DNA of 64,000 nucleotides from Betaproteobacteria bacterium (lineage in GTDB: Bacteria > Pseudomonadota > Gammaproteobacteria > Burkholderiales > Burkholderiaceae_A): NCBI GenBank assembly GCA_016868255.1, contig VGHN01000006.1:1-64000 (forward strand), in the 5' to 3' direction. Below the pieces are notes generated by a model. The model had not been told where the DNA came from and did not search any database. It worked only from the letters and a program-made list of their open reading frames with translations. The stretch's first letter is position 1, and the number at the start of each line of letters is the position of its first letter. Below are positions 49,923-59,659 of the stretch, piece after piece. The translations under genes and the position numbers were made by a program.

Positions 49923-50855
49923 ATGCTTTTTTCCGGCAATGCCAATCCCCGATTGGCCGCCGAAGTTGCTCGTCACCTGGCCATTCCATTGGGTCGCTCC
50001 TCGATTGGTCGGTTCTCCGACGGCGAGGCCACGGTCGAGATCCTGGAGCATGTTCGGGGGCGAGATGTCTTTATTCTTCAGCCCACCTGTGCGCCCGCCA
50101 ACGACCACCTGATGGAAGTGATGTTGATGGCCGATGCGCTTCGCCGCGCCTCGGCAAGTCGCATCACTGCGGCCATCCCCTACTTTGGCTACGCCCGTCA
50201 GGACCGCCGCGTGCGCTCGGCCCGGGTACCCATCAGCGCCAAGGTCATCGCCAACATGCTGCAGTCGGTGGGCGTGAATCGACTCCTCACCATGGACCTT
50301 CACTCCGATCAAATTCAAGGCTTCTTCGACATTCCAGTCGACAACATCTACGCCGCACCAATCATCCTCGCGGATGTCTGGAAACACGACTATCCGAATC
50401 CCATCGTCGTCTCCCCAGATGTCGGTGGGGTGGTCAGGGCCCGGGCCTTTGCCAAAGAGCTCGACACCGATCTGGCCATCATCGACAAGCGTCGGCCCAA
50501 GGCGAACGTCTCGGAAGTGATGAACATCATTGGGGACGTCAGTGGTCGGAGTTGCCTGATCATGGATGACATGGTCGACACAGCCGGCACTCTCACCAAG
50601 GCCGCCGATGCGCTCAAGGCCCAGGGGGCCGAGCGCGTCATCGCCTATTGCACGCATCCGGTCCTCTCTGGCGGTGCGGTTAGTCGTGTGGCGGCCTCCT
50701 CACTCGACGAGTTGGTGGTCACAGACACCATCCCCCTGAGCCCAGAGGCCAGCGGCTGCGGCCGCATCCGGGCCATCACCTGCGCGGGTCTCATGGCCGA
50801 GACCATCATTCGCATCGCGAAGTCGGACTCCGTCAGCTCTCTCTTCTTGGCCTAA
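49923..50855 (+). CDS. prs: Ribose-phosphate pyrophosphokinase
   Basis: A 310-residue PRPP synthase with [10 protein letters not shown] at the N-terminus, the RQDRR flexible-loop segment, and the PRPP site (DDMVDTAGT). It supplies PRPP for nucleotides, histidine and tryptophan. The start at 49923 has a gagggg ribosome binding site and gives the family length; ATGs at 49872 and 49878 lack one. Confidence 0.95.
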   Translation: MLFSGNANPRLAAEVARHLAIPLGRSSIGRFSDGEATVEILEHVRGRDVFILQPTCAPANDHLMEVMLMADALRRASASRITAAIPYFGYARQDRRVRSARVPISAKVIANMLQSVGVNRLLTMDLHSDQIQGFFDIPVDNIYAAPIILADVWKHDYPNPIVVSPDVGGVVRARAFAKELDTDLAIIDKRRPKANVSEVMNIIGDVSGRSCLIMDDMVDTAGTLTKAADALKAQGAERVIAYCTHPVLSGGAVSRVAASSLDELVVTDTIPLSPEASGCGRIRAITCAGLMAETIIRIAKSDSVSSLFLA

Positions 50856-50860
50856 TCCGT

Positions 50861-50866
50861 TATAAT
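50861..50866 (+). promoter_or_regulatory. -10 box (TATAAT) upstream of rplY
   Basis: Perfect TATAAT 5 bases after the prs stop, with an implied leader of about 78 bases before rplY. No good -35 hexamer at 16-18 bases upstream. Confidence 0.5.
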
Positions 50867-50951
50867 CCTTGGCTCTCTGGCGTGGCTGGTCGCGGCTCGT
50901 TGGTTGAAGAAAACCCCTCTTTAACGAAACCCTATTTTTGCGGAGTGCATC

Positions 50952-51581
50952 ATGAAATTTTCCACGTCTTCCGTGGTTGCAACCCGCCGCTCTGTCGAAG
51001 GATCGCGTGCGAGCCGCCGCCTTCGTCGTGACGGCAAACTGCCCGGCATTGTTTACGGTGCAAAAGGCGAAGCCATTTCCATCGAAATGGACCACAACCC
51101 GATTTTGCTTGCACTGCGTGTCGAGTCGTTTCACGCATCCATCCTGAACCTTCAGCTCGATGGCAAATCCGAGCAGGTTCTCCTGCGTGACTTTCAGATG
51201 CACCCTTTCAAGCAGCAGGTACTCCACATCGATTTTCAGCGCGTTGAGGCGGACAAACTCCTCCACAAACGAGTCCCGCTTCACTTCAAGGGCCAGGAGT
51301 CCTCGCCTGCTGTGAAGCTCGAGGCCGCCTTGGTCAGCCATGTTCTGAACGACGTTGAAATCAGCTGCCTGCCCAAAGACCTCCCCGAGTTCATTGAAGT
51401 CGACCTCTCACAACTCACAGTGGGCCATGCGGTTCATGTCAAGGACCTCACCCTTCCCAAGGGCGTCAGCCTCGTTCTGCACGGCCAAGAGAATCCCGTG
51501 GTGGTCACTGCCACCAAGCCCGGTGGCAAGGGCGACGACGCGGCTGCGGCCGGAGACGCGGCACCCGCGGCGGCTTCTTAA
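50952..51581 (+). CDS. rplY: 50S ribosomal protein L25, general stress (CTC) form
   Basis: A 209-residue protein: L25 domain binding 5S rRNA (1-90; VEGSRASRRLRRDGKLPGIVYGAK) plus the C-terminal CTC/TL5 beta domain (95-185), ending in an Ala-rich tail. The longer two-domain form is usual in betaproteobacteria, unlike the short E. coli L25. A ribosome binding site (gcggag) precedes the ATG. Confidence 0.94.
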   Translation: MKFSTSSVVATRRSVEGSRASRRLRRDGKLPGIVYGAKGEAISIEMDHNPILLALRVESFHASILNLQLDGKSEQVLLRDFQMHPFKQQVLHIDFQRVEADKLLHKRVPLHFKGQESSPAVKLEAALVSHVLNDVEISCLPKDLPEFIEVDLSQLTVGHAVHVKDLTLPKGVSLVLHGQENPVVVTATKPGGKGDDAAAAGDAAPAAAS

Positions 51582-51607
51582 TCCGAGGCACGGGGTCCGT
51601 CGGGGCC

Positions 51608-52183
51608 ATGGGCTTTCGTCTCGTGGCCGGCCTTGGCAACCCGGGGACCGAATACGCAAGAACCCGCCACAACGCGGGTTTTTGGTTTTTGGACGCGCTG
51701 GTGCCGAGCGGCTGGTCAAGAGATAGTCGATTCCAGGCGGAAGTCGCCCAAGGCAGCGGCGCATCAAAGGGGATCTGGTTCGCCAAGCCCCTCACCTTTG
51801 TGAATCACTCGGGCGATGCCGTGGGTGCCATTGCCCAGTTCTATCGAATCGAGCCAAGTGAGATTCTCGTGGTCCACGACGAGCTCGACCTCGACCCTGG
51901 TCAAGTTCGACTCAAGCAAGGCGGTGGCCATGGCGGACACAACGGGCTGAGAAGCATCTCGGCTCGACTCGGCGCGGATTACTGGCGACTTCGCGTGGGT
52001 ATTGGTCATCCCCGTCGACTTGGCCTGGCCCAAGAGGTGGCCGACTTTGTTCTGAGTCGTGCCCGCGCCGAGGAAGAGTCCCGCATCGATGAGGCACTCG
52101 GGCGTTGCCTGAAGGCACAAGACGAACTGCTCAATGCACCCGACAAGGCGCAACGAGTTCTCCACACCGACTCCAAGGACTGA
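51608..52183 (+). CDS. pth: Peptidyl-tRNA hydrolase
   Basis: A 191-residue esterase that recycles peptidyl-tRNA. [18 protein letters not shown] carries the catalytic His near residue 20; the [10 protein letters not shown] and DELDLDPG motifs follow. Neighbour of rplY in the usual order. Confidence 0.95.
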   Translation: MGFRLVAGLGNPGTEYARTRHNAGFWFLDALVPSGWSRDSRFQAEVAQGSGASKGIWFAKPLTFVNHSGDAVGAIAQFYRIEPSEILVVHDELDLDPGQVRLKQGGGHGGHNGLRSISARLGADYWRLRVGIGHPRRLGLAQEVADFVLSRARAEEESRIDEALGRCLKAQDELLNAPDKAQRVLHTDSKD

Positions 52184-52190
52184 ACCCAAT

Positions 52191-53282
52191 ATGGCACTTC
52201 AATGCGGCATCGTGGGCCTGCCCAATGTGGGCAAGAGCACCCTATTTAATGCGCTAACCAAGGCAGGCATCGCAGCCGAGAACTACCCCTTCTGCACCAT
52301 CGAGCCCAACACAGGAATTGTGGAGTTGCCCGATCCACGCTTGACTGCCCTGGCCGGGATCGCGCAGCCGGAGCGGATTCTGCCGGCAACAGTGGAGTTC
52401 GTAGACATTGCGGGCCTCGTGGCTGGAGCAAGCAAGGGCGAGGGCCTGGGCAATCAGTTCCTTGCCAATATTCGTGAGACCGATGCCATCGTCAACGTGG
52501 TTCGCTGCTTCGAGGACGAGAACGTGGTCCATGTCAACGGCCGCGTGGATCCCCTGGCCGATATCGAAACCATCGAGACCGAACTCGCCCTGGCCGACCT
52601 CTCGGGCGCCGAGAAGCAGCTAGCGAAAGTTCAGAGGCCGGCCCGGGCCGGCGACAAGGAAGCTGCGCGCCTGGTCCCGGTGCTCGAGCGTTGCCTCGAA
52701 CAGCTCAATCAGGCCAAGCCCATCCGCGCATTCGAGTTCACCACCGAAGAGAAGGCGCTGATACGACCCTTCTTCTTCATCACGGCCAAGCCCGCCATGT
52801 TTGTCGCCAATGTCAATGAGTCGGGCTTTGAGAACAACCCCCACCTGGATCGGCTTCGCGAGTATGCGAAGTCACAGGGGGCCCCAGTGGTGGCCATCTG
52901 TGCCGCCATCGAGGCAGAGATTGCAGACATGGAGGATGCCGACAAACAGGTCTTTCTCTCCGACATGGGCATGCAAGAGCCGGGGCTGAACCGGCTCATC
53001 CGTGCTGCATTTGAATTACTAGGACTGCAGACCTACTTCACTGCAGGACCCAAGGAGGTGCGCGCCTGGACAGTGCGGCGTGGGGCCACGGCACCCCAGG
53101 CCGCAGGCGTGATCCACACAGACTTTGAGCGCGGCTTTATTCGGGCCGAGGTCATCGGCTTTGACGATTACATTGCCCACAAGGGCGAACACGGGGCCAA
53201 GGAGGCGGGGCGCATGCGCCTCGAGGGCAAGGAGTACGTGGTGCAGGACGGTGACGTCATGCACTTCCGATTCAACGTCTAA
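52191..53282 (+). CDS. ychF: Redox-regulated ATPase YchF (Obg-like)
   Basis: A 363-residue OLA1/YchF-type ATPase: P-loop GLPNVGKS (9-16), NKPA-equivalent [11 protein letters not shown] replacing the GTP-specific NKxD, coiled-coil insert (about 125-190) and a C-terminal TGS domain (about 278-361). It binds ribosomes and prefers ATP. Start ATG 52191 lies 7 bases after the pth stop; homology begins at once. Confidence 0.95.
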   Translation: MALQCGIVGLPNVGKSTLFNALTKAGIAAENYPFCTIEPNTGIVELPDPRLTALAGIAQPERILPATVEFVDIAGLVAGASKGEGLGNQFLANIRETDAIVNVVRCFEDENVVHVNGRVDPLADIETIETELALADLSGAEKQLAKVQRPARAGDKEAARLVPVLERCLEQLNQAKPIRAFEFTTEEKALIRPFFFITAKPAMFVANVNESGFENNPHLDRLREYAKSQGAPVVAICAAIEAEIADMEDADKQVFLSDMGMQEPGLNRLIRAAFELLGLQTYFTAGPKEVRAWTVRRGATAPQAAGVIHTDFERGFIRAEVIGFDDYIAHKGEHGAKEAGRMRLEGKEYVVQDGDVMHFRFNV

Positions 53283-53290
53283 GCAAGGCC

Positions 53291-55576
53291 CTAGCCCGCT
53301 GCTACGCAGTCAACGAAGTAATCGGGCCGGCCCCCGACATCCTGCTGGACCAGGCCATGGATATCGGCCTCGAAGCCAGGGAACTTCGCATTGAAGTCCC
53401 GCGCAAACTGCAGATACCCAACAATGGTTTTATTGAATCGCTCACCGGGAATGAGCAAGGGAATTCCTGGCGGATAGGGCGTGAGTAGGCTCGTGGTGAT
53501 GCGTCCCTCGAGCTCGTCGATGGGCACACGCTCGGTCTTTCGATGGGCCACGAATGCGAATGCGTCGGCGGGCTTCATGGCCGGCTCCATGTCCGAGGTG
53601 TACATCTCGGTGGTGAGTCGGGCGATGTCGTACGACTTGTAGGTGTCGTGGAGCTGCTGGCAGAGCTCCCGCAGGCCCACCCGCTCATAGCGAGGCTGGG
53701 TTGCGCAGAATTCTGGAATGACCCGCCACATGGGTTGGTTCTTGTCATAGTCGTCTTTGAACTGCTGCAGGGCCGTGAGCAGTGTGTTCCAGCGGCCCTT
53801 GGTGATGCCAATCGTGAACATGATGAAGAAGGAGTAGAGACCGGTCTTCTCCACAATCACACCGTGCTCGGCGAGGTACTTGGTCACCACCGAGGCGGGA
53901 ATTCCTTGGGCATCGAACTCGCCCTTGATGTTCAGACCCGGGGTCACGATGGTGGCCTTGATGGGATCGAGCATGTTAAAGCCCGGGACGAGCTTCTCAA
54001 AGCCATGCCATTCGTCTTCGGGTTTGAGCTCCCACTGGGTGCGTTTGGCCATGCCGTGTGAATCGGCCTGCACATCCTCCGGCCCCCAGACCGAGAACCA
54101 CCAATCCTTTGGTCCGAACTCTTCGGCCACCTTGCGCATGGCGCGACGAAAGTCGAGCGCTTCCACCAGACTCTCCTCGACGAGGGCCGTTCCCCCCGGA
54201 GGCTCCATCATGGCGGCCGCCACATCGAGCGAGGCGATGATTGCGTACTGAGGGCTCGTCGAGGTGTGCATGAGGTAGGCCTCATTGAAGAGGTCGCGAT
54301 CGAGTTGCCGCCGATTCGACTCCTGCACAAGAATTTGCGAGGCCTGCGAGAGGCCCGCAAGCAGCTTGTGAGTCGACTGGGTTGAGAAGACCAGCGGCTC
54401 ATCCGGCCGAGGACGGTCCTTGCCGATTGCATGCATGTCTTTGTAGAAATCGTGGAAGGCTGCGTGGGGCAACCAGGCCTCGTCAAAGTGAAGCGTGTCG
54501 ATGGTATTGCCCAGGACCGACTTAATCATCTCGACGTTGTAGAGAACGCCATCGTATGTGCTCTGGGTGATGGTGAGAATTCGTGGACGGGCCTGACCGC
54601 TCTTCTTTGCGAGCTCCCAGGCGTCTCGGGCAAATGGATTGCTCTTGATTTTTTCTTCGATGGCAGCGGGCTCGAACTCGCTCATGGGAATGGGGCCAAT
54701 GATGCCGAGGTGATTTCGCGTTGGCATCAGAAACACTGGGATGGCACCCGTCATGGTGATCGCATGCAAGACACTCTTGTGACAATTGCGATCCACCACA
54801 ACGATGTCCCCCGGAGCCACCGAGGCATGCCAGACGATTTTGTTGGAGGTGGAGGTGCCGTTGGTCACAAAGAAGCAATGGTCGGCATTGAAAATGCGAG
54901 CTGCATTTTTCTCGGAATCGGCCACAGGCCCTGTGTGATCGAGGAGCTGGCCGAGTTCATCGACCGCATTGCAGACATCAGCGCGCAGCATGTTCTCGCC
55001 AAAGAACTGGTGAAACATCTGGCCCACTGGGGCCTTCAAGAAAGCCACGCCACCGGAGTGGCCGGGACAGTGCCATGAGTAGGAGCCGTCCTGGGCGTAA
55101 TGCAGCAAGGCCCGAAAGAACGGGGGCGCCAATGAATCCAAGTAAGACTTCGCCTCGCGAATGATGTGACGTGCGACGAACTCAGGCGTGTCCTCGAACA
55201 TGTGAATGAAGCCATGGAGCTCGCGAAGGACATCATTCGGGATGTGCCGCGAGGTGCGGGTCTCGCCGTAGAGATAGATGGGGATGTCGGCGTTACGAAA
55301 GCGAATCTCTTCGACGAAGGCACGCAGGCTCTTGAGCGCCTGGGTAACCTCATCGGCGCTGCCCTCGCCGAACTCCTCGTCGTCAATCGAGAGAATGAAG
55401 GCAGAGGCCCGCGACTGTTGCTGCGCGAACTGGGCGAGGTCCCCATAACTGGTGACACCAAGCACCTCCATGCCTTCCTTCTCAAGGGCCTCGGCCAATG
55501 CCCGAATGCCGAGCCCCGAGGTGTTTTCGGAGCGGAAGTCTTCGTCGATGATGACGATGGGGAAGCGAAACTTCAT
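53291..55576 (-). CDS. Orn/Lys/Arg decarboxylase, fold-type I
   Basis: A 761-residue PLP decarboxylase: N-terminal receiver-like wing domain (1-130), the large aminotransferase-like domain with PLP lysine K404 (STQSTHKLLAG) and HFDEAW (363-368), and a C-terminal domain ending about 740. The family includes inducible and constitutive lysine, ornithine and arginine decarboxylases; substrate cannot be assigned safely from sequence alone, though betaproteobacterial homologues are usually annotated as arginine/lysine/ornithine decarboxylase. A ggaaagg ribosome binding site precedes the ATG. Confidence 0.9.
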   Translation of the reverse strand: MKFRFPIVIIDEDFRSENTSGLGIRALAEALEKEGMEVLGVTSYGDLAQFAQQQSRASAFILSIDDEEFGEGSADEVTQALKSLRAFVEEIRFRNADIPIYLYGETRTSRHIPNDVLRELHGFIHMFEDTPEFVARHIIREAKSYLDSLAPPFFRALLHYAQDGSYSWHCPGHSGGVAFLKAPVGQMFHQFFGENMLRADVCNAVDELGQLLDHTGPVADSEKNAARIFNADHCFFVTNGTSTSNKIVWHASVAPGDIVVVDRNCHKSVLHAITMTGAIPVFLMPTRNHLGIIGPIPMSEFEPAAIEEKIKSNPFARDAWELAKKSGQARPRILTITQSTYDGVLYNVEMIKSVLGNTIDTLHFDEAWLPHAAFHDFYKDMHAIGKDRPRPDEPLVFSTQSTHKLLAGLSQASQILVQESNRRQLDRDLFNEAYLMHTSTSPQYAIIASLDVAAAMMEPPGGTALVEESLVEALDFRRAMRKVAEEFGPKDWWFSVWGPEDVQADSHGMAKRTQWELKPEDEWHGFEKLVPGFNMLDPIKATIVTPGLNIKGEFDAQGIPASVVTKYLAEHGVIVEKTGLYSFFIMFTIGITKGRWNTLLTALQQFKDDYDKNQPMWRVIPEFCATQPRYERVGLRELCQQLHDTYKSYDIARLTTEMYTSDMEPAMKPADAFAFVAHRKTERVPIDELEGRITTSLLTPYPPGIPLLIPGERFNKTIVGYLQFARDFNAKFPGFEADIHGLVQQDVGGRPDYFVDCVAAG

Positions 55577-55621
55577 TCGGCAAACCTTTCCAGCGATTGG
55601 GGAATTGAGCGATTATGGCCT

Positions 55622-55648
55622 TTAGCACTCTAGACCATCGAGTGCTAA
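55622..55648. promoter_or_regulatory. CIRCE operator (HrcA site) upstream of rpoH
   Basis: TTAGCACTC (55622-55630), nine bases, GAGTGCTAA (55640-55648): a perfect match to the CIRCE consensus bound by HrcA. A possible promoter, TAGACC (55631-55636) and TAAAGT (55655-55660) with 18-base spacing, overlaps it, so HrcA would block RNA polymerase. The transcript would begin near 55667. It predicts heat-inducible rpoH transcription under HrcA control. Confidence 0.85.
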
Positions 55649-55693
55649 GCGTGCTAAAGTTTTATTGGAGTTTTCCTTTAGGAGGTCTCTGCC

Positions 55694-56575
55694 GTGACCA
55701 ACCACGCCCTGATCCTCAATCAGCTCAGCCCCGGCGCCAACCTGGAGGCCTATCTGCGCAATGTCGCGCAGATGCCTCTGCTCACCGCCGAGCGTGAAGA
55801 AGAACTCGCCCTGCGATTCCGCACCCTGAACGACCTGGATGCGGCGCGAGAGTTGGTGCTCTCTCACTTGCGATTGGTGGTCGCCGTGTCCCGCCAGTAC
55901 GCGGGTTACGGGCTGCCTCAGGCAGACCTCATCCAAGAGGGCAATCTGGGCCTGATGAAGGCGGTCAAGCGCTTCGACCCCACTCGGGGGGTTCGGCTGG
56001 TCTCCTTTGCCCTGCACTGGATCAAGGCCGAGATGCACGAGTACATTCTTCGGAATTGGCAGATGGTCAAGGTCGCCACCACCAAGGCCCAACGAAAGCT
56101 CTTCTTCAATCTAAGAAGCCTCAAGCGTGCACTCGGGGCGGAGCAGGCGGTGTCGGGCGACCAGGCGGCTTTAATCGCCAAAGAATTGAATGTGGCGCCC
56201 GAAGAGGTGCTGGAGATGGACCGCCGACTCTCTGGTGGCGACACTCCACTTGAAACCAAGAATGCCGAGACAGACGATTGGCAGGGAACCCTGGGCCCGA
56301 TCGCGACACTCGCCGCACAGGATGCCGACCCCGCTGAGATCATCGCCCAGTCGCAGGAGGAGGCCCGCACCAAGTCCATAGTGATCCAGGCGCTTGGCGA
56401 ACTCGATGCCCGAAGCCGAGAGATCCTCAGTGCAAGATGGCTGCACGATGAAGACGAGCGTGCGCCCACTCTTCATGAACTCGCCAGCCAGTACGGCGTG
56501 TCGGCAGAGCGGATTCGCCAGATTGAGGCGGCCGCCATGCGAAAAATTCGCACGCAACTCTCCGCAGCGGCCTGA
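55694..56575 (+). CDS. rpoH: Heat-shock sigma factor RpoH (sigma-32)
   Basis: A 293-residue group 3-like sigma-70 factor. Region 2 (about 55-125; LVVAVSRQYAGYGLPQADLIQEGNLGL), the sigma-32-specific RpoH box QRKLFFNLR (about 137-145) and region 4 (about 225-290, YGVSAERIRQIEAAAMRK) are present. It starts with GTG 55694 behind a strong taggaggt ribosome binding site. A CIRCE operator lies in its promoter, linking the HrcA and sigma-32 regulons. Confidence 0.95.
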   Translation: MTNHALILNQLSPGANLEAYLRNVAQMPLLTAEREEELALRFRTLNDLDAARELVLSHLRLVVAVSRQYAGYGLPQADLIQEGNLGLMKAVKRFDPTRGVRLVSFALHWIKAEMHEYILRNWQMVKVATTKAQRKLFFNLRSLKRALGAEQAVSGDQAALIAKELNVAPEEVLEMDRRLSGGDTPLETKNAETDDWQGTLGPIATLAAQDADPAEIIAQSQEEARTKSIVIQALGELDARSREILSARWLHDEDERAPTLHELASQYGVSAERIRQIEAAAMRKIRTQLSAAA

Positions 56576-56658
56576 CCCAGACCCTAGTTTGCGGCCTCAA
56601 AAGGGCGCGATAAGGGGTTATCCTAGGCCCTCATAAAAGAACGATATGGGGGGAGTGG

Positions 56659-57144
56659 ATGCTTACAGCGGTCTACCCAGGGACTTTTGACCCTTTCACG
56701 CGCGGCCACGAGGATTTGGTGCGCCGCGGAAGCAAACTCTTTCATCGCTTGGTGGTCGGGGTCGCCGACAGTCGCGCCAAGGGTCCTTACTTTTCCATGA
56801 ACGAGCGATGCGAGATCGCGCGAGAAATCCTTGGCCATTACCCCAATGTGGAAGTCCATCCATTTGAAGGCCTGCTCAAAGATTTTGTTCGCGAGACCGG
56901 GGCCAACGTGATTATTCGAGGACTGCGAGCCGTCTCCGACTTTGAATACGAGTTTCAAATGGCCGGGATGAATCGCTACTTGATGCCCGATGTCGAGACC
57001 ATGTTCCTCACACCCTCTGACCAATATCAGTTCATCTCGGGGTCTATCGTGCGCGAGATTGCCTCGCTCGGGGGCGATGTGAGCAAGTTCGTTTTCCCCT
57101 CGGTTGAGAAGTGGCTGAAGGAGAAAATGAAGCAGCCGCAATAG
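56659..57144 (+). CDS. coaD: Phosphopantetheine adenylyltransferase
   Basis: A 161-residue nucleotidyltransferase for the penultimate step of CoA synthesis. [16 protein letters not shown] carries the xxGH motif; [10 protein letters not shown] (the SSSxVR-like motif) is near the C-terminus. A gggggagtgg ribosome binding site precedes the ATG. TATCCT about 35 bases upstream may be a -10. Confidence 0.95.
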   Translation: MLTAVYPGTFDPFTRGHEDLVRRGSKLFHRLVVGVADSRAKGPYFSMNERCEIAREILGHYPNVEVHPFEGLLKDFVRETGANVIIRGLRAVSDFEYEFQMAGMNRYLMPDVETMFLTPSDQYQFISGSIVREIASLGGDVSKFVFPSVEKWLKEKMKQPQ

Positions 57145-57157
57145 GTCAACAGCGCTC

Positions 57158-58150
57158 TCAGGACTCCAGGCCAATCATTGCCCGTGCGAAGGCCCTGGGC
57201 TCAAAAGCCTGCAAGTCCTCAATGCCCTCGCCCACTCCGATAAAGCGAACCGGGATGGGGCGCTCCGTTGCCAGAGAGAGCAAGACCCCACCCTTGGCCG
57301 TTCCATCTAGCTTGGTGACCACAAGGCCGGTGAGGCCCAAGGCATCATCAAAGGCCTTGACCTGGGCCAGCGCATTCTGCCCCGTTCCGCCATCGACCAC
57401 GAGCCAGACCTCGTGCGGCGCGGTCTCCATGGCCTTGCCAATCACTCGCTTGACCTTCTTGAGTTCTTCCATGAGGTGCAGTTGCGTGGGCAAGCGGCCT
57501 GCGGTGTCGACGATGATCCAATCGGCCCGCCGAGCCAAGCCCGCCTTCACCGCATCAAAAGCAACAGCGGCGGGGTCCCCTTCCGATTGGGCGATGACAG
57601 CGACCCCATTTCGGCGCCCCCACTCCTGCAGCTGCTCTTGGGCCGCGGCGCGAAAGGTATCGCCCGCTGCGAGCAACACCCGGCGTCCAGCCGACTGCGC
57701 ATGGTGAGCGAGTTTGCCAATAGACGTGGTCTTGCCCGCCCCATTGACGCCCACCACCATGAGAACCATGGGCTCGTCGGCTGCGCCGCTCAGCGCATCT
57801 GCGGGGCTTAAGCCCCTATTCGATGGGGTGGATGGGGCACTTCTCAATTGCGGGTCGAGCGGGTCGAGCGGGGCGAGGTGCCCCTCCAATAGCTCTGCCA
57901 GGCGCTCTGAGACCTCTTGCTGCATGGTTAAAGAGGCTGCAATGGGTCGGGCGCGCAGGCTTTCACGCAGGCGCTCAACCAGCTGCGCACTCGTGCGTGC
58001 ACCTGCGTCGGCCGCAATCAGGCTCGACTCGATCTCCTCGAGCCAGTCCTCATCGAGCACGGTCCGGCCCATCAACCGGCTGATCTGATCTCGGGTCTTG
58101 CTCAGGCCTGCCCTGAGTCTGGCAAACCCCTTGCCGGAAATGAAACTCAT
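57158..58150 (-). CDS. ftsY: Signal recognition particle receptor FtsY
   Basis: A 330-residue SRP GTPase with NG domain: N domain helices (about 8-95), P-loop GVNGAGKT (134-141), DTAGR and TKLDGTAKGG motifs. The long acidic A domain of E. coli FtsY is absent, leaving a compact form; residues 92-125 make a proline-rich insert. It is divergent from the M16 peptidase genes, with 24 bases between starts. Confidence 0.95.
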   Translation of the reverse strand: MSFISGKGFARLRAGLSKTRDQISRLMGRTVLDEDWLEEIESSLIAADAGARTSAQLVERLRESLRARPIAASLTMQQEVSERLAELLEGHLAPLDPLDPQLRSAPSTPSNRGLSPADALSGAADEPMVLMVVGVNGAGKTTSIGKLAHHAQSAGRRVLLAAGDTFRAAAQEQLQEWGRRNGVAVIAQSEGDPAAVAFDAVKAGLARRADWIIVDTAGRLPTQLHLMEELKKVKRVIGKAMETAPHEVWLVVDGGTGQNALAQVKAFDDALGLTGLVVTKLDGTAKGGVLLSLATERPIPVRFIGVGEGIEDLQAFEPRAFARAMIGLES

Positions 58151-58174
58151 AAAAGCTTGTGTAGTCTTGGAGGT

Positions 58175-59659
58175 ATGAACATCATCAGAACGCCCATTTT
58201 AGGCGGAGTTTCCAAGGGCCCGCTTCAATTCGTCGCAAGGCCTCGAGTGCTCCTGCATGTCTTATTGGCGAGCCTCTTTGGACTCGCAAGCCTTCCCAGC
58301 CAAGCCATTCAGACGCATGCGCCCAATCTGGATCAAACGCTGCCCAATGGTCTGCGTGTCCTGGTCTATGAGAGTCGGCGGGCGCCAACGGCCCTGCACA
58401 TGGTCTGGATTGGGGTGGGCTCCATTGATGAGCAACCCGGCAAGACAGGGCTTGCCCACGTTCTCGAACACATGATGTTCAAAGGCACGAAGACGCTTGC
58501 GCCGGGTGAGTTCAGCCGCCGTGTGGCTGCACTCGGAGGCCGCGAGAATGCCTTCACATCAAAGGAATACACCGGCTATTTTCAACAGGTCCATCGAGAC
58601 GCTCTTTTCGAAGTCATGGCCCTGGAGGCCGATCGCATGCAGAACTTGAAGTTCAGTGACGAAGACTTTAAGAAAGAGATCTTGGTGGTCATGGAGGAGC
58701 GACGTCTTCGCACCGACGACAACCCCCAGAGCCTCGCCTACGAAGCGCTTCTCGCACGCGCCTTCACGGCCTCACCGGTGCGCCATCCAATTATTGGTTG
58801 GATGGCCGATCTCAAGGCGCTCAAGCCCGACGACGCACGACGCTGGTACGAGACCTGGTACGCACCGAACAACGCAACAGTGATCGTCGCCGGTGACGTG
58901 GACTCCGCCGAGGTCCTCAAGCAGGTGCAGTCGCTCTATGGCCAGTGGAAGACCAAGCCATTGAATCGCCCTGCTCCTGTGCTGGAGCCAGAGCAGCTCG
59001 GTGCCCGCGTGGCACAGGTCTCGGGGCCCGGCAAGCTGCCTTTTGCACTCAAGGCGTGGAAGACGCCCAGCATCGGTTCAACCGATGGCCCGATTGAGCC
59101 CAACAACCCGCGAGCCCGTGATGCCGTTGCACTGAGCATGCTCGGCAGCATCTTGGACCACCCCGACTTCGGGCGACTCAGTCAGAAGCTGGTGCGAGAG
59201 CAGCGACAGGCCCTCGGTGTGGGCACCCAGGCCGAGGGAATCTCTCGAAGCCCGGGTATTTTTCTGGCCGAGGCCACACCAGTCGATGGCGTCACACCGG
59301 TTGCCTTGGTCCGTGCCATCGAGGCAGAAATTGCACTGATCGCCTCGCAAGGCATTGGCCGAGAGGAACTCGACCTGATTCGACTTCAGGCGAAGGCCGC
59401 AGAGATTTACAAGAAGGACTCTTTGTTTTCGACTGCAATGGATGCCGGACGACTCATCGCGGCGGGCCGGCCCATCAATGACTCACGCGACTGGCTTGCA
59501 ATGCTCGATGCCATCGAGCCCGCAGACATCCAACGGGTGGCCAAGGAGTACTTCCTTGAGAAGCAGTCCACCCTGATTGAATTCGAGCCAGTGCCACTCG
59601 CAGCCAACAAGCCTGCACCTGCTGCAATGCCGCCCTCTGGCAGTGGGAGGGCCCACTAA
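58175..59659 (+). CDS. M16 zinc metallopeptidase, catalytic member
   Basis: A 494-residue exported protein: signal peptide (about 24-45, ending SQAIQ), then an M16 domain with the inverted zinc motif HVLEH (95-99) and a C-terminal M16C domain. It probably works as a heterodimer with the next gene product. ATG 58175 is chosen; the TTG at 58157 is less likely. TAGTCT ends 7 bases before the ATG. Substrate unknown. Confidence 0.91.
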   Translation: MNIIRTPILGGVSKGPLQFVARPRVLLHVLLASLFGLASLPSQAIQTHAPNLDQTLPNGLRVLVYESRRAPTALHMVWIGVGSIDEQPGKTGLAHVLEHMMFKGTKTLAPGEFSRRVAALGGRENAFTSKEYTGYFQQVHRDALFEVMALEADRMQNLKFSDEDFKKEILVVMEERRLRTDDNPQSLAYEALLARAFTASPVRHPIIGWMADLKALKPDDARRWYETWYAPNNATVIVAGDVDSAEVLKQVQSLYGQWKTKPLNRPAPVLEPEQLGARVAQVSGPGKLPFALKAWKTPSIGSTDGPIEPNNPRARDAVALSMLGSILDHPDFGRLSQKLVREQRQALGVGTQAEGISRSPGIFLAEATPVDGVTPVALVRAIEAEIALIASQGIGREELDLIRLQAKAAEIYKKDSLFSTAMDAGRLIAAGRPINDSRDWLAMLDAIEPADIQRVAKEYFLEKQSTLIEFEPVPLAANKPAPAAMPPSGSGRAH

